From contig NZ_MVDI01000002.1 of NCBI RefSeq assembly GCF_002939305.1, positions 186,001 through 250,000 of the forward strand: 64,000 bases of DNA. The letters run 5' to 3'. This stretch comes from Chroococcidiopsis sp. TS-821. GTDB taxonomy: Bacteria > Cyanobacteriota > Cyanobacteriia > Cyanobacteriales > Chroococcidiopsidaceae. A model generated the notes under the pieces. The model was not told the DNA's origin. It was given only the letters and a program-made list of their open reading frames with translations, and ran no database searches. A program made the position numbers and the translations under genes. This document shows, piece after piece, positions 55,292 through 64,000 of this stretch (the stretch's first letter is position 1; each line of letters starts with the position of its first letter).

Positions 55292-56320
55292 ATGACGACT
55301 GCTTTAAATCCTCAGATAGCTTCCTCCCAATCTCCACCACCAGAAGATGCTAAAGTTCGAGTTAAGCAGCTGATGCAGAATCTGCAAGATAAAATCTGCG
55401 AGGAATTAGAGCAACTCGACGGTGTCGGTAAGTTTCGCCAAGATTCATGGGAACGCGAAGAAGGTGGCGGCGGGCGATCGCGCGTGATGCGTGATGGCGC
55501 TATTTTTGAACAAGGCGGAGTGAATTTTTCTGAGGTTTGGGGAACGCATTTACCACCCTCGATTTTGGCGCAGCGCCCCGAAGCGGCTGGACATCAATGG
55601 TTCGCGACAGGAACTTCGTTAGTCTTACATCCGCGCAATCCGTATGTCCCAACGGTTCACTTAAACTATCGTTACTTTGAAGCAGGTCCAGTTTGGTGGT
55701 TTGGCGGTGGTGCAGATTTAACACCTTACTACCCGTTTGCAGAGGATGCAGCACATTTTCATACCACACTCAAGCAAGCCTGCGACGCGCATCACAAAGA
55801 ATACTACCCAACTTTTAAACGCTGGTGTGACGAATACTTTTACCTCAAACATCGTCAAGAAACTCGCGGTGTTGGTGGTATCTTTTTTGACTACCAAGAT
55901 GGTCAGGGACAGTTGTATCGCGGTCCTTCTCCTGATGGTGCGGCGGCGGTGTATAGTCACTCATTAGGCGATCTACCACAGCGCAGCTGGGAAGATTTAT
56001 TTGCTTTTGTGCGTGATTGCGGTGATGCCTTTATACCAGCATATGCACCAATTGTCAAGCGCCGGAAAGAGATGGAATACGGCGATCGCGAACGGAATTT
56101 TCAGCTATATCGTCGCGGTCGGTATGTAGAGTTTAATTTAGTTTACGACCGAGGCACGATTTTCGGTCTCCAAACGAACGGACGTACCGAGTCAATTTTA
56201 ATGTCGCTACCGCCTTTGGTACGCTGGGAATACTGCTACGAACCCGAACCCAATACTCCCGAAGCTGAATTGTACGAAACGTTCTTAAAACCGCAAGACT
56301 GGGCGAATTGGCAAGGCTAG
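55292..56320 (+). CDS. hemF: oxygen-dependent coproporphyrinogen III oxidase
   Basis: 342 aa. Oxidatively decarboxylates coproporphyrinogen III to protoporphyrinogen IX using O2, in heme and chlorophyll synthesis. Marks: [22 protein letters not shown] split over two strands, [52 protein letters not shown] and the conserved [10 protein letters not shown], with [26 protein letters not shown] toward the end. All usual residues are seen and the length is normal. Plus strand, convergent with the lyase gene. Confidence 0.96.
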   Translation: MTTALNPQIASSQSPPPEDAKVRVKQLMQNLQDKICEELEQLDGVGKFRQDSWEREEGGGGRSRVMRDGAIFEQGGVNFSEVWGTHLPPSILAQRPEAAGHQWFATGTSLVLHPRNPYVPTVHLNYRYFEAGPVWWFGGGADLTPYYPFAEDAAHFHTTLKQACDAHHKEYYPTFKRWCDEYFYLKHRQETRGVGGIFFDYQDGQGQLYRGPSPDGAAAVYSHSLGDLPQRSWEDLFAFVRDCGDAFIPAYAPIVKRRKEMEYGDRERNFQLYRRGRYVEFNLVYDRGTIFGLQTNGRTESILMSLPPLVRWEYCYEPEPNTPEAELYETFLKPQDWANWQG

Positions 56321-56375
56321 ACTTAGAGGGACATGGGGGGTATAACAAGATTCTTTTGTACCGATCGCTCTTCAC

Positions 56376-56972
56376 TTACCCCTCACCCCTCATCTTACGA
56401 AAGCGGTATGGACCAAGAATCGCTCCCCAGGTGGCTTTCCCTGTTGTGGAGTCGATTCCTTTGTCGTAGCTTAAAAATTCTTCAAAAGAAGCTTCAAAGC
56501 CGATGGAGACTTGTACGGTATTACCTGCGTAGGAAAAACAGCAACGGCGATCGCTTGGTAGAGTGGCTTGAAAATGATAGCGATCGCGTTCGAGTTGGTT
56601 GACGGTGACATCGAGAAGACACCCTGGAAGTAACTCAAAGTCTTCAGGTGTTAGCTTTTTGAGAAGATCGGGGTTAGCACCCGCACCGCGAAGCGCAGTA
56701 GGATTTTTAGGCATATAGTACTGTACTTGCAGTGCAAGGTCGTCAGGGCGCTGTTGGATACGAATTAGGCGCTGTCGATAAGGTTGATCGAGTTTAACGA
56801 TATTTGCTTGTTCGGCAAACAGTGTAAAACTATCTTCGCTAAATAGCGGTACAGGTTGATGCCAAAGACGCAGATGAACATACCAAGCAGGTTCAGCGAT
56901 CGCTTGTTCTTGATTCGTAAATTCGCCAGTTAGATATTGCGCTAGCGCCTTTAGCTTTGATGATAAAGTCAT
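56376..56972 (-). CDS. CpcT/CpeT-family phycobilin lyase
   Basis: 198 aa. Chromophore lyase of the T-type family, which attaches phycocyanobilin (or phycoerythrobilin) to a specific Cys of phycobiliprotein beta subunits. Marks: LKALAQYLTGEFTNQEQA at the start, PVPLFSEDSFTLFAEQAN, LPGCLLDVTVNQLERDRYHFQA and the last CCFSYAGNTVQVSIGFEAS. Length fits CpcT. Whether it serves Cys of CpcB or of another subunit cannot be told. Minus strand, 45 bp before the next gene's end. Confidence 0.88.
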   Translation of the reverse strand: MTLSSKLKALAQYLTGEFTNQEQAIAEPAWYVHLRLWHQPVPLFSEDSFTLFAEQANIVKLDQPYRQRLIRIQQRPDDLALQVQYYMPKNPTALRGAGANPDLLKKLTPEDFELLPGCLLDVTVNQLERDRYHFQATLPSDRRCCFSYAGNTVQVSIGFEASFEEFLSYDKGIDSTTGKATWGAILGPYRFRKMRGEG

Positions 56973-57000
56973 ATTTTGATAACTAGCTCGTTAATTCTGC

Positions 57001-57031
57001 CATCTACCTATTACCTATTACCTATTACCAC
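57001..57031. repeat. ATTACC-type short tandem repeat
   Basis: CTACCTATTACCTATTACCTATTACCA between the lyase and CobW-type genes: three near-perfect TATTACC units, same family as at 2226-2300. Confidence 0.65.
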
Positions 57032-58073
57032 TAACCACGCCTAAGTGCGACTCAATCGCTTCTTTTTTCAAGTTACGCCCAATAAAGACTAATTTGGTTT
57101 GCTGCGGTTCTTCCGGTTGCCACATCCGGTCATAAAATTGTTCAAAGCGTCCGCCGACTCCTTGTAATACGAGACGCATTGGCTTATTTGGTACAGCGAC
57201 AAAGCCTTTTATGCGATAAATTTCTTGTTCTTGGGTTAAGGTTTGCAGTTCCTTTTGGAGTTTTTGCGGATCGAAGCTGCGATTAAGAACTAAATGTGTC
57301 GAGGTAATTTCGTCGTCGTGGTCGTGGTCTTCTTCAGTATCATGGTGGCTAGGACGTGCGGCTAAGTCGTCTTCTACAGCAGCATTGAATCCGAGAAGAA
57401 TATCAGTGTCGATTTGTCCGTTTGTGGACGCGACGATTTTGACGACTCTTGGTAATTCTTGCCGCACTAAGTCAACAATCTCTGCTTGAGTTGCGCTATC
57501 GACTAAATCTGTTTTGTTTAAAACGACTAAATCCGCACACGCGAGTTGATCTTCAAATAATTCTTGTAAGGGTGTTTCGTGTTCTAAGTTTGGGTCGGCT
57601 TGGCGATCGCGTTCAACAGCTTCCGGATCGCTGGCAAAAGTTCCGGCGGCAACGGCGGCGCAATCGACTACAGTAATAACAGCATCGACAGTCGCAGCGT
57701 TACGAATTTCGTGCCAACGAAAGGCTTTTACAAGAGGCTTGGGGAGGGCTAAACCCGAAGTTTCGATTAAGATACAGTCAATGCTGTCACGCCGCTGTAA
57801 TAGCTGCTGCATCGTCGGTAAAAACTCTTCTTGCACCGTACAGCACAAGCACCCATTCGTGAGTTCAACAATATTATCTGTACCGTCACCATCTTCGGGA
57901 CAGATTTGACAAGATTTGAGTAACTCGCCATCGATTCCTAACTCGCCAAATTCGTTGACAAGAACCGCGATGCGTCTACCTTGGTTGTTTTGTAGTAAGT
58001 TGCGAATGAGTGTCGTTTTACCGCTACCAAGAAAGCCAGTGACGATCGTAACCGGAATTTTTTTAAGTGCCAT
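57018..58073 (-). CDS. CobW/COG0523-family metal-chaperone GTPase
   Basis: 351 aa from the ATG at 58073 (frame open to 58133). G3E-family GTPase: Walker A GFLGSGKTTLIRNLL near residue 12, the metal-site GCLCC near 77, VVLNKTDLVD G4 near 180, and a His/Asp-rich loop HHDTEEDHDHDDE near 240 that can hold Zn or Co. The C-terminal CobW_C domain is present. Members insert or deliver zinc or cobalt; some work in zinc shortage. Which metal cannot be read from sequence. Neighbours are pigment genes, but a link is only inferred. Confidence 0.88.
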   Translation of the reverse strand: MALKKIPVTIVTGFLGSGKTTLIRNLLQNNQGRRIAVLVNEFGELGIDGELLKSCQICPEDGDGTDNIVELTNGCLCCTVQEEFLPTMQQLLQRRDSIDCILIETSGLALPKPLVKAFRWHEIRNAATVDAVITVVDCAAVAAGTFASDPEAVERDRQADPNLEHETPLQELFEDQLACADLVVLNKTDLVDSATQAEIVDLVRQELPRVVKIVASTNGQIDTDILLGFNAAVEDDLAARPSHHDTEEDHDHDDEITSTHLVLNRSFDPQKLQKELQTLTQEQEIYRIKGFVAVPNKPMRLVLQGVGGRFEQFYDRMWQPEEPQQTKLVFIGRNLKKEAIESHLGVVSGNR

Positions 58074-58193
58074 TTTTACTTTGAGAGACAACAGTGGGGC
58101 AATCTCCTTGCGATCGCCTGAATTAATATCCAAGTCATCTCAAGGGTACTGCCCCTCAAAATTATTCAACGATTATATGAGTTATTATCTCAT

Positions 58194-58910
58194 CTATTCA
58201 GCAGTTGCCAATTCAGTGCTACCGCGCGTACGACGGCGTGTCAGGCTATTGTATAGCATTTGACCAATAGCTTTGATCAAGTTGCCTTCTAGCTCGTTAA
58301 ACAGCTTCATATTCAACCCAAAAGCTGCATTGGCTTCATCCACAATGCGATCGGCAGTGGCTTCATCAATGGGTAGTTCGTTCAATGCTTGACGGTAAGT
58401 GGCTTTAAATGCTTTTTCGTCGGGAATATCTTTAAATTCGTAAAACGCGACACCTTGTCCCTCTGATAAGTTCATTGCGCGTTGAGCAATGTTTTTCAAA
58501 ATTTGTCCGCCAGAGAGATCGCCAATGTAACGCGTATAAGAGTGCGCAACTAAGAGCTCTGGCGCCGTATTCGAGATTTCGCGAATGCGCTTAACATACG
58601 TTTCACCACCGGGAGTCGGTTCAACTTGTTCTCTCCAGTTAGGACCATAGTAGTAACTCAAGTCTTGTTCTAGGCTGCGCTGTCTATTCAGTTGTTTGAA
58701 ATAAATTTTTGATATGATTGGGTGCTGCTGATGCCGCTCCATTTCCTCTTCCATCGCCGAGTAGACAAAGTAGAAATTGCCGACTAGCTTGCGGTACGAA
58801 TTTTTTTCGACGACTCCCTTGAGAAAGCACTTTACAAAACCAACGTTTTCTGCCATCGTATGGGCTTTTTTTGTCCCCTCGCGCAATTTTGTTGCTAAAT
58901 TACTGCTCAT
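58194..58910 (-). CDS. ho1: heme oxygenase (biliverdin-forming)
   Basis: 238 aa. Opens heme to biliverdin IX-alpha, CO and iron, the first step toward phycocyanobilin. The proximal His17 lies in GTKKAHTMAENVGF, the distal helix GDLSGGQILKNIAQRAM is intact near 136, and YTRYIGDLSGG and YYGPNWREQV are typical. Length and order match cyanobacterial HO1. In the same pigment/heme group as hemF and the lyase gene. Confidence 0.95.
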   Translation of the reverse strand: MSSNLATKLREGTKKAHTMAENVGFVKCFLKGVVEKNSYRKLVGNFYFVYSAMEEEMERHQQHPIISKIYFKQLNRQRSLEQDLSYYYGPNWREQVEPTPGGETYVKRIREISNTAPELLVAHSYTRYIGDLSGGQILKNIAQRAMNLSEGQGVAFYEFKDIPDEKAFKATYRQALNELPIDEATADRIVDEANAAFGLNMKLFNELEGNLIKAIGQMLYNSLTRRRTRGSTELATAE

Positions 58911-59537
58911 GCTAAAATTCCCAATCTTAATTTTTTACTGCTGAAGTATCAATAACGGCAAATTAGAGCCACTAAATCGTTACAGTAAAACGATTTGCTT
59001 AAGATTTGTGTTAAAAATTCTGAAGTTGTCGCCAAAATTGTCTGCTTGGCGGTTGTCGTTATCGGGTATTTAGGGAGTTAGCCGCTAACTATTAGCATTC
59101 ATTTCACCATTTTGATATGTTAAAAATCTAGGCTAATAGGCAGGAAATACAAGGTTTTGACAAAAGCAATCGCCCGAATATTACAATTTATTACAACTCA
59201 ACACACTTCACAAAGTTTTTTAAAAATGGAGCGTCCGATACCGCGGATGTAGTTGGCAAAAGAGTAAACCTCGCTCATCACCGTAAAATTGCGAAGAAAA
59301 TTGCATCATTAATGTGCTATTGCAAACACTTCATTTCAGTATTTCACCAGCCTCGATGGCAGTTAGCGGCTTGGCACAAATCTACAAATTGGTCATGCAA
59401 TTGCGCTACAAGAGGCATTATCAATTTATATTGACAGAGGGTAACTGTACGCGATACATCATGATTCAATGGTTGCGCAAGCCTTTTGTCATGCAATTTT
59501 TAAAGTTTCGATTTTATTGGCGTGAGGAGGATTGGAG
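58911..59537. other. regulatory-sized gap between ho1 and sbtA
   Basis: About 620 bp shared by two divergent units. It holds the candidate promoter/operator at 59421-59459. A 79-codon open frame at 59314-59553 runs into sbtA in another frame and is not accepted. The region is unusually long for this window, as expected if both genes are tightly controlled. Confidence 0.5.
59421..59459 (+). promoter_or_regulatory. candidate sbtA promoter with overlapping palindrome
   Basis: TCAAT-TTAT-ATTGA (59421-59434) is a perfect short inverted repeat whose right arm overlaps TTGACA (59431-59436), a perfect -35 box. A weak -10 (GATACA/ATACAT) lies 16-17 nt further on. An LysR-type regulator such as the low-CO2 regulators could bind the palindrome. 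Sequence match only. Confidence 0.35.
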
Positions 59538-60506
59538 ATGGATGGTAGCTTGATTGTATCCAACATCCTGAATCCGCCTGTCTTATTTTTCTTCTTGGGC
59601 ATGAGTGCTGTTTTTGTCAAGTCGGATTTAGAAATTCCCGCTCCTGTCCCCAAACTCCTCTCGCTTTATCTGCTGCTGGCGATCGGATTTAAGGGAGGCG
59701 TAGAACTCGCTAAAAGTGGGGTAACACAAGCGGTTGTTCTGACACTATTAGCTGCAATGTTAATGGCATGTTTTGTGCCAATTTATACTTTTTTCATCCT
59801 GAGGTTGAAGTTGGATCATTACGACTCAGCAGCGATCGCCGCTACATATGGCTCGATTAGCGCAGTCACCTTCATTACGGCTAGTGCCTTTCTCACAGAA
59901 CTGGGAATTGATTTTGATGGTTACATGGTCGCCGCCCTCGCGCTGATGGAATCTCCCGCAATTATTATTGGTTTAATCTTAGTCAATCTTTTCACTACCG
60001 ATAGCAACCGCGAAGTTGCTTGGTCAGAAGTGTTGCAAGAAGCATTTTTGAATAGTTCCGTCTTTCTCCTCGTTGGCAGTCTGCTGATTGGGATCTTGAC
60101 TGGAGAACACGGCTGGCAGGTCATGGAACCTTTTACTCAAGGAATGTTCTATGGCGTTCTTGCCTTCTTCTTGCTGGATATGGGACTCGTTGCGGCGCGC
60201 CGAATTAAAGACTTGCAAAAAACGGGAGTTTTCCTCATCTTTTTTGCCATCTTGATTCCAATCCTTAACGCAGCTATTGGTTTATCTATCGCTAAGTTTA
60301 TTGGAATGCCGCAAGGCGATGCACTCTTGTTTGCAGTGCTGTGTGCTAGCGCTTCGTATATTGCGGTTCCAGCAGCGATGCGGCTAACGGTTCCCGAAGC
60401 CAATCCCAGTCTCTATGTTTCTACTGCTTTAGCCGTCACATTCCCGTTCAATATCATTGTTGGCATTCCGCTCTATCTATACGGAATTGAACTGTTGTGG
60501 AGATAA
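59538..60506 (+). CDS. sbtA: sodium-dependent bicarbonate transporter family permease
   Basis: 322 aa from the ATG at 59538, with GAGGAGG 7 nt upstream. About ten helices in two repeats, e.g. PPVLFFFLGMSAVFVKSDLEIPAP at the front, LLLAIGFKGGVELAKSG and the late FAVLCASASYIAVPAAMRL. It belongs to the SbtA/DUF897 family that imports HCO3- with Na+. It is about 50 residues shorter than Synechocystis SbtA (374 aa), lacking the long central loop, and may be an SbtA2-type paralog. sbtB follows after 4 bp, the usual pairing. Confidence 0.88.
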   Translation: MDGSLIVSNILNPPVLFFFLGMSAVFVKSDLEIPAPVPKLLSLYLLLAIGFKGGVELAKSGVTQAVVLTLLAAMLMACFVPIYTFFILRLKLDHYDSAAIAATYGSISAVTFITASAFLTELGIDFDGYMVAALALMESPAIIIGLILVNLFTTDSNREVAWSEVLQEAFLNSSVFLLVGSLLIGILTGEHGWQVMEPFTQGMFYGVLAFFLLDMGLVAARRIKDLQKTGVFLIFFAILIPILNAAIGLSIAKFIGMPQGDALLFAVLCASASYIAVPAAMRLTVPEANPSLYVSTALAVTFPFNIIVGIPLYLYGIELLWR

Positions 60507-60510
60507 TCGT

Positions 60511-60819
60511 ATGCACCTTGTCAAAAGAATAGAAATTATTGCGAACTCGTTTGAGCTTGGCAAAATTTTAGAAGGTTTAGACAAAGCAGGCGTTCGCGGT
60601 CATGCAGTGATTCGCAATGTTGCTGGAAAAGGATTGCGCGAAGGTGAAGATCTCGACATGACGATGCTTGACAATGTGTACATCATCGCATTTTGTAAGC
60701 CGGAACTACTCAAACCTGTCGTGGAGAATATTAGACCGCTACTTAATAAATTTGGGGGAACCTGTTACATCACTGATGCGATGGAAATTCGCTCGGTAAA
60801 ATGTGTTGCTTCGATGTAG
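60511..60819 (+). CDS. sbtB: PII-like regulator SbtB
   Basis: 102 aa from the ATG at 60511 (the open frame starts at 60457 inside sbtA, not used). PII-like fold: KRIEIIANSFELGKILEGLDKAG, then the T-loop-like GLREGEDLDMTMLDN and YITDAMEIRSV. SbtB binds adenine nucleotides including cAMP, AMP and c-di-AMP and controls SbtA. The chain ends at KCVASM, with no CGPxGC-type C-terminal motif such as the redox loop in some SbtB proteins. Four bp after sbtA, with GGAGA as ribosome site. Confidence 0.9.
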   Translation: MHLVKRIEIIANSFELGKILEGLDKAGVRGHAVIRNVAGKGLREGEDLDMTMLDNVYIIAFCKPELLKPVVENIRPLLNKFGGTCYITDAMEIRSVKCVASM

Positions 60820-60889
60820 TATCAGATCTGGTTAAAAACCTACGATCTCAGCAGCTTCAAAAGCAGAGGAGAGAGATTTTTAAGAAAAC

Positions 60890-61624
60890 ATGAAATTAGT
60901 AAAGCATTCTATCCAACGCCGTGACTTCTTGCGATTGGGAACAGTTGGTTTACTTGTAACGGCGAATGATATTTTCTGGCGTGCTAAACCCGCGCAAGCT
61001 GCAAAACCAATTGTGCAATCACTCGATCCCGACGCCGCTTTGCAAAAGCTCATTGCGGGAAATCTGCGATTTGCCGAACACCATCCAGAATATCCAGATC
61101 AATCGCCAGAACGATTGCAGGAAGTGGCGCAAGCCCAGCACCCATTTGCCACGATTTTGAGTTGTGCTGATTCGCGCGTACCTGCCGAGATTATTTTCGA
61201 TCAAGGTATTGGCGATATCTTTGATGTTCGCATTGCAGGAAATATTGCTACGCCTGAGGCGATCGGTAGTATTGAGTACGCGGTTGTCTTATTAGGCACT
61301 CCTGTGTTAATGGTGTTGGGTCACGAGCGCTGCGGTGCGGTTACTGCTGCGGTGGAAAATCAAGCATTACCTGGTGAGATTGGTAGCTTTGTGAAGGCAA
61401 TTTTGCCAGCGGTTGATCGAGTTAAGGAACAACCAGGCGATGCGGTTGATAATGCGGTGATTGCGAATGTGCAATATCAAATTGCAACACTTAGGCGATC
61501 GCCACTCTTAAGCGAACGGCTGCGATCGGGCAAACTGAAAATAGTTGGCGGTCGCTACGATTTGGACACGGGGAAAGTCTTTATCACCACTGACAGTAAT
61601 AGTCAATATGGTCATAACTCATAA
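60890..61624 (+). CDS. exported beta-carbonic anhydrase
   Basis: 244 aa. A twin-arginine signal (QRRDFLRLG near residues 9-17, PAQA/A cleavage near 37) precedes a beta-class carbonic anhydrase: zinc ligands Cys92, His145 and Cys148 (SCADSRVP and GHERCGA), with Asp94 and Arg96 forming the catalytic dyad. Interconverts CO2 and bicarbonate in the periplasm, feeding the SbtA transporter encoded just upstream. Likely an EcaB-like enzyme. 71 bp after sbtB, same strand. Full domain length. Confidence 0.93.
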   Translation: MKLVKHSIQRRDFLRLGTVGLLVTANDIFWRAKPAQAAKPIVQSLDPDAALQKLIAGNLRFAEHHPEYPDQSPERLQEVAQAQHPFATILSCADSRVPAEIIFDQGIGDIFDVRIAGNIATPEAIGSIEYAVVLLGTPVLMVLGHERCGAVTAAVENQALPGEIGSFVKAILPAVDRVKEQPGDAVDNAVIANVQYQIATLRRSPLLSERLRSGKLKIVGGRYDLDTGKVFITTDSNSQYGHNS

Positions 61625-61654
61625 CTCTTCTCCCCTTGACCTCTTATAGTTCAC

Positions 61655-64000
61655 TTAATTCTCCTCCACAGGACGAATAATGGGTGTTGCAGGCGTTGTT
61701 TCTGGCTGGAAAATACCATCGAGTGCTTGTTGCAATGTTTCTGCCATTACAATGCGGTTTTCGTAGGCAACAATCACTCGCACAAATGTTGGTAAACTGT
61801 TTTCTTCTGCCTCTAAATAAAGCGGTTCTACGTACAACAAAGACTCTTCTATAGGGATAACTAGTAAATTTCCTTGAATCACGCGCGAACCTTGACGATT
61901 CCATAGTGAAATTTGCTGTGAAATTACAGGATCTTGGTTAATCCTTGCTTCAACTTGCTCAGGTCCAAAAACGAGAAGTTGTTTCGGAAACTCATATAAC
62001 AACAGCCGACCGTACTGTTCGCCATCAGAACGCGCTGCTAGCCAACCAATTAAGTTAGGACGTAATACGGGGTTAAATGGTATGAGCAGAATAAATTCCT
62101 CGGTTTCTTCTGTGGGAATGCGCGTAATTAAAAAATACGGTTGGACTGGTTGTGGTTGGGTACCATAAATTTCTGTGGGAATTCGCCACAAATCTTCGCG
62201 ATTATAAAAGACCTGGGCATCAATCATGTGATACGCTAACAAATGCTCAGCCTGCGTACTAAAAAGATCAATGGGGTAACGAATATGACTGCGTAAAGCT
62301 GCTGGCATCGCCTCTAGTGGTTTTAAGAACCCAGGAAAAATTGCTGATATTGTATGAATGATGGGATCAGTAGGATCGGCAATGTAAAAATCTACTGAGC
62401 CGTTGTAAGCATCAATGACAACTTTAACCGAGTTGCGAATATAGTTAAAGTCATCGGCAACAGGGTCGGAGTACGGATAGCGATCGCTGGTTGTATACGC
62501 ATCTATAATCCAATACAAATAAGTATTTTCACCTGTCAGTGTCGTATTACCACCATCTGCTGCGACTAAATAGGGATCTCTGTCGTACCGCAAAAACGGG
62601 GCGATCGCTTGCACTCGGTGTCTAATATTACGTCGAAATAGCAATCTTGTTTGCGGCGTAAAATCCTGCGTCAGCAGCATTTGCCAGTCTTTGAGATATT
62701 GCGCAAATAATAGCCGCCGCCAAAATGCGCCGATCCCGATTCCGCCACGACCGTCATACGTGGTGTAGACGTTTTCATTGCCACTGGGATAATCCAACTC
62801 CTGGACGCGCGTACCTGTCATGATGTAATTATTCGTAATTTCTCCGTAGTAGATACGTGGCTGTCCGATAGGAACACTGGCGCGAATTTGTTCATTGGCA
62901 ATTTCTAAAGCCCCATCTTCACCATCAACACCAATATTTTGAATAAAGTAGTCTGGCAAGCCTCCGGGAGCTACAGTATTGACTGGACTTAGGGTAAAGC
63001 CGTAGCCGTGCGTATAGACAAGATGTTGGTTGACCCAAGTTTGTGCCTGTGGGGGAATAGCGTTATAGTCGAGTTCGCGAGCAGCAATGATCGTTTGGCG
63101 GCGTTCGGTTGTTTCGCCAGGAACTGTGCTGAGGAGCGTGTAACGATCGATATCCGCATACGGGAAGCTGTAATACGTACGAATTTGCTGTAGTTGACGA
63201 TTCGTTTCCAGTAAAGGGCGCGTATCCCACAAGCGAATATTGCGAATTGTGAGATCGTTTTCTTCTAAGTCAGCAGCGGTTAGCGTTGGTTGCGGGTTAA
63301 AGGTTTCTACCTCAATTCGGGTTAAATCAAACGCTTGACGCGTGTAAGCAATACTGCGCTGGATGTAGGGCGTTTCGCGTGCGAGTTCGTTAGGTTCGAC
63401 AACTAGCCGTTGTACAATCGTGGGAACGGTGTAGGTGGCGATCGCAATCACGGTGACATACAAAACCGCGCCAGAAATAAACGAACCCCCAAGGCGCAAA
63501 GGACGCCAAGGAGAACGCCTGTTGGTGGAGAAAATGGCTTGCCAAATTAAGATGAGCGAAATTGCGGCTGAACCTAGACTGAGCGCGGTGTAAACTGGGT
63601 AATCAACGGTAACGTCTGTAAAGCTTGCACCATAGGTAGCACCACGCGTAGAGTAAAGTAGTCCGTAACGTCCCAACCAATAATGCAGCGCAACTGCCCC
63701 ACAAACAAAGCTACCTAAAATGTCTAGATGACGAATTTGCGCTAGGGAAAATCCTGGAAATTTACCTTGGCTTAGTGTATTGCCTGCGAGTAGATAAGTT
63801 AAAGTAACTGCGACTAAACCGTACAGAGACAATCCTAAAATCCAAAATCGCAAGAGTTCCCAGACTGGTAGCGAAAACACATAAAAGCTGATATCGCGCT
63901 CGAATAGCGGATCGACTTCATTAAAACTGGTGGGATAGAAGTACTTCAAGACTGTATCCCAACGATACGCAGTGATGAGGGCAATACTTAAACTAATTAC
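61655..64000 (-). CDS. UPF0182 family membrane protein (5' end beyond the window)
   Basis: 764 codons from the TTG-like start at 63949, but the frame stays open to the window edge (17 more codons), so the front lies outside. Family members have about 900-1000 aa. Six or so helices near the front (around residues 25-55, 70-95 and 110-160 of the visible part), then a large extracytoplasmic domain: [41 protein letters not shown] split over two motifs, and [29 protein letters not shown]. All match UPF0182. Function unknown. Minus strand, convergent with the carbonic anhydrase gene. Confidence 0.9.
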   Translation of the reverse strand, partial: VISLSIALITAYRWDTVLKYFYPTSFNEVDPLFERDISFYVFSLPVWELLRFWILGLSLYGLVAVTLTYLLAGNTLSQGKFPGFSLAQIRHLDILGSFVCGAVALHYWLGRYGLLYSTRGATYGASFTDVTVDYPVYTALSLGSAAISLILIWQAIFSTNRRSPWRPLRLGGSFISGAVLYVTVIAIATYTVPTIVQRLVVEPNELARETPYIQRSIAYTRQAFDLTRIEVETFNPQPTLTAADLEENDLTIRNIRLWDTRPLLETNRQLQQIRTYYSFPYADIDRYTLLSTVPGETTERRQTIIAARELDYNAIPPQAQTWVNQHLVYTHGYGFTLSPVNTVAPGGLPDYFIQNIGVDGEDGALEIANEQIRASVPIGQPRIYYGEITNNYIMTGTRVQELDYPSGNENVYTTYDGRGGIGIGAFWRRLLFAQYLKDWQMLLTQDFTPQTRLLFRRNIRHRVQAIAPFLRYDRDPYLVAADGGNTTLTGENTYLYWIIDAYTTSDRYPYSDPVADDFNYIRNSVKVVIDAYNGSVDFYIADPTDPIIHTISAIFPGFLKPLEAMPAALRSHIRYPIDLFSTQAEHLLAYHMIDAQVFYNREDLWRIPTEIYGTQPQPVQPYFLITRIPTEETEEFILLIPFNPVLRPNLIGWLAARSDGEQYGRLLLYEFPKQLLVFGPEQVEARINQDPVISQQISLWNRQGSRVIQGNLLVIPIEESLLYVEPLYLEAEENSLPTFVRVIVAYENRIVMAETLQQALDGIFQPETTPATPIIRPVEEN

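Noticed and set aside
59314-59553. 79-aa frame upstream of sbtA
   Set aside because: Runs into sbtA in another frame and spans the promoter-like region; no ribosome site.

Overview
The window is cyanobacterial chromosome. It carries psaC (photosystem I iron-sulfur subunit), a CpcT/CpeT phycobilin lyase, heme oxygenase, aerobic hemF, a bicarbonate transporter with its PII-like partner, and a cyanobacterial-type glutamate-cysteine ligase. The octamer GCGATCGC (HIP1) recurs throughout, as is typical of many cyanobacteria. Heptamer-type short tandem repeats and other dispersed repeats also fit. No heterocyst-specific gene is seen; a Chroococcidiopsis/Gloeocapsopsis-like lineage is a guess, not a result.

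Layout. 1-5.7 kb: SRPBCC protein, a frameshifted acetyltransferase, then lpdA-trpC-small protein on the minus strand, a PH-like membrane protein and a RemA-like protein. 5.8-12.2 kb: methylmalonate-semialdehyde-type dehydrogenase, DUF1499 and DUF1028 proteins, and an AsnB-type amidotransferase. 12.2-15.0 kb: a possible structured RNA, then two exported proteins, one a matrixin-like zinc protease. 15.4-21.2 kb: a complete five-gene peptide-type ABC importer. 21.2-24.9 kb: an accessory patch with a VOC protein, a DUF1579 gene broken by a stop codon, a serine-hydrolase gene that has lost its middle, an SDR enzyme and a tRNA-CAU. 25-34.9 kb: a WecA-like transferase, a LysM/M23 peptidase, trmL, gshA, an HDAC-like amidohydrolase and dhaK-dhaL. 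35-43.8 kb: a DUF697 GTPase, a clear c-di-AMP (ydaO) riboswitch in front of a 66-67 aa protein, DUF937, fmt and a DhaM-HPr-EI triple fusion. 43.8-45.1 kb: two truncated phosphate-uptake genes joined by a deletion. 45.4-54.8 kb: a pyrF-pyrE fusion, SDR, aminotransferase, an unlisted 40 aa membrane protein, glmS, psaC, rodA and an Mrp ATPase. 55.3-58.9 kb: pigment and heme genes (hemF, cpcT-type lyase, CobW-type GTPase, heme oxygenase). 59.5-61.6 kb: sbtA-sbtB-exported beta-carbonic anhydrase, an inorganic-carbon cluster. From 61.7 kb to the edge: a UPF0182 membrane protein cut off by the window end.

Functional links. DhaK and DhaL need a phosphoryl donor, and the DhaM-HPr-EI fusion 7 kb away can supply it from PEP in one polypeptide. 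The SbtA/SbtB/carbonic anhydrase genes form a tight co-directional cluster for bicarbonate uptake. Heme oxygenase, hemF and the lyase serve phycobilin supply.

Main points for a second look: the c-di-AMP riboswitch with a possible Shine-Dalgarno-masking helix before a tiny unknown gene; a glutamine-riboswitch-like fold at 12351-12445; the triple PTS fusion; and four gene-decay events (601-1076, 22561-23040, 23073-23306, 43848-45054). No clearly new multi-gene defence or mobile system was found. No CRISPR array, transposase or phage module was seen.
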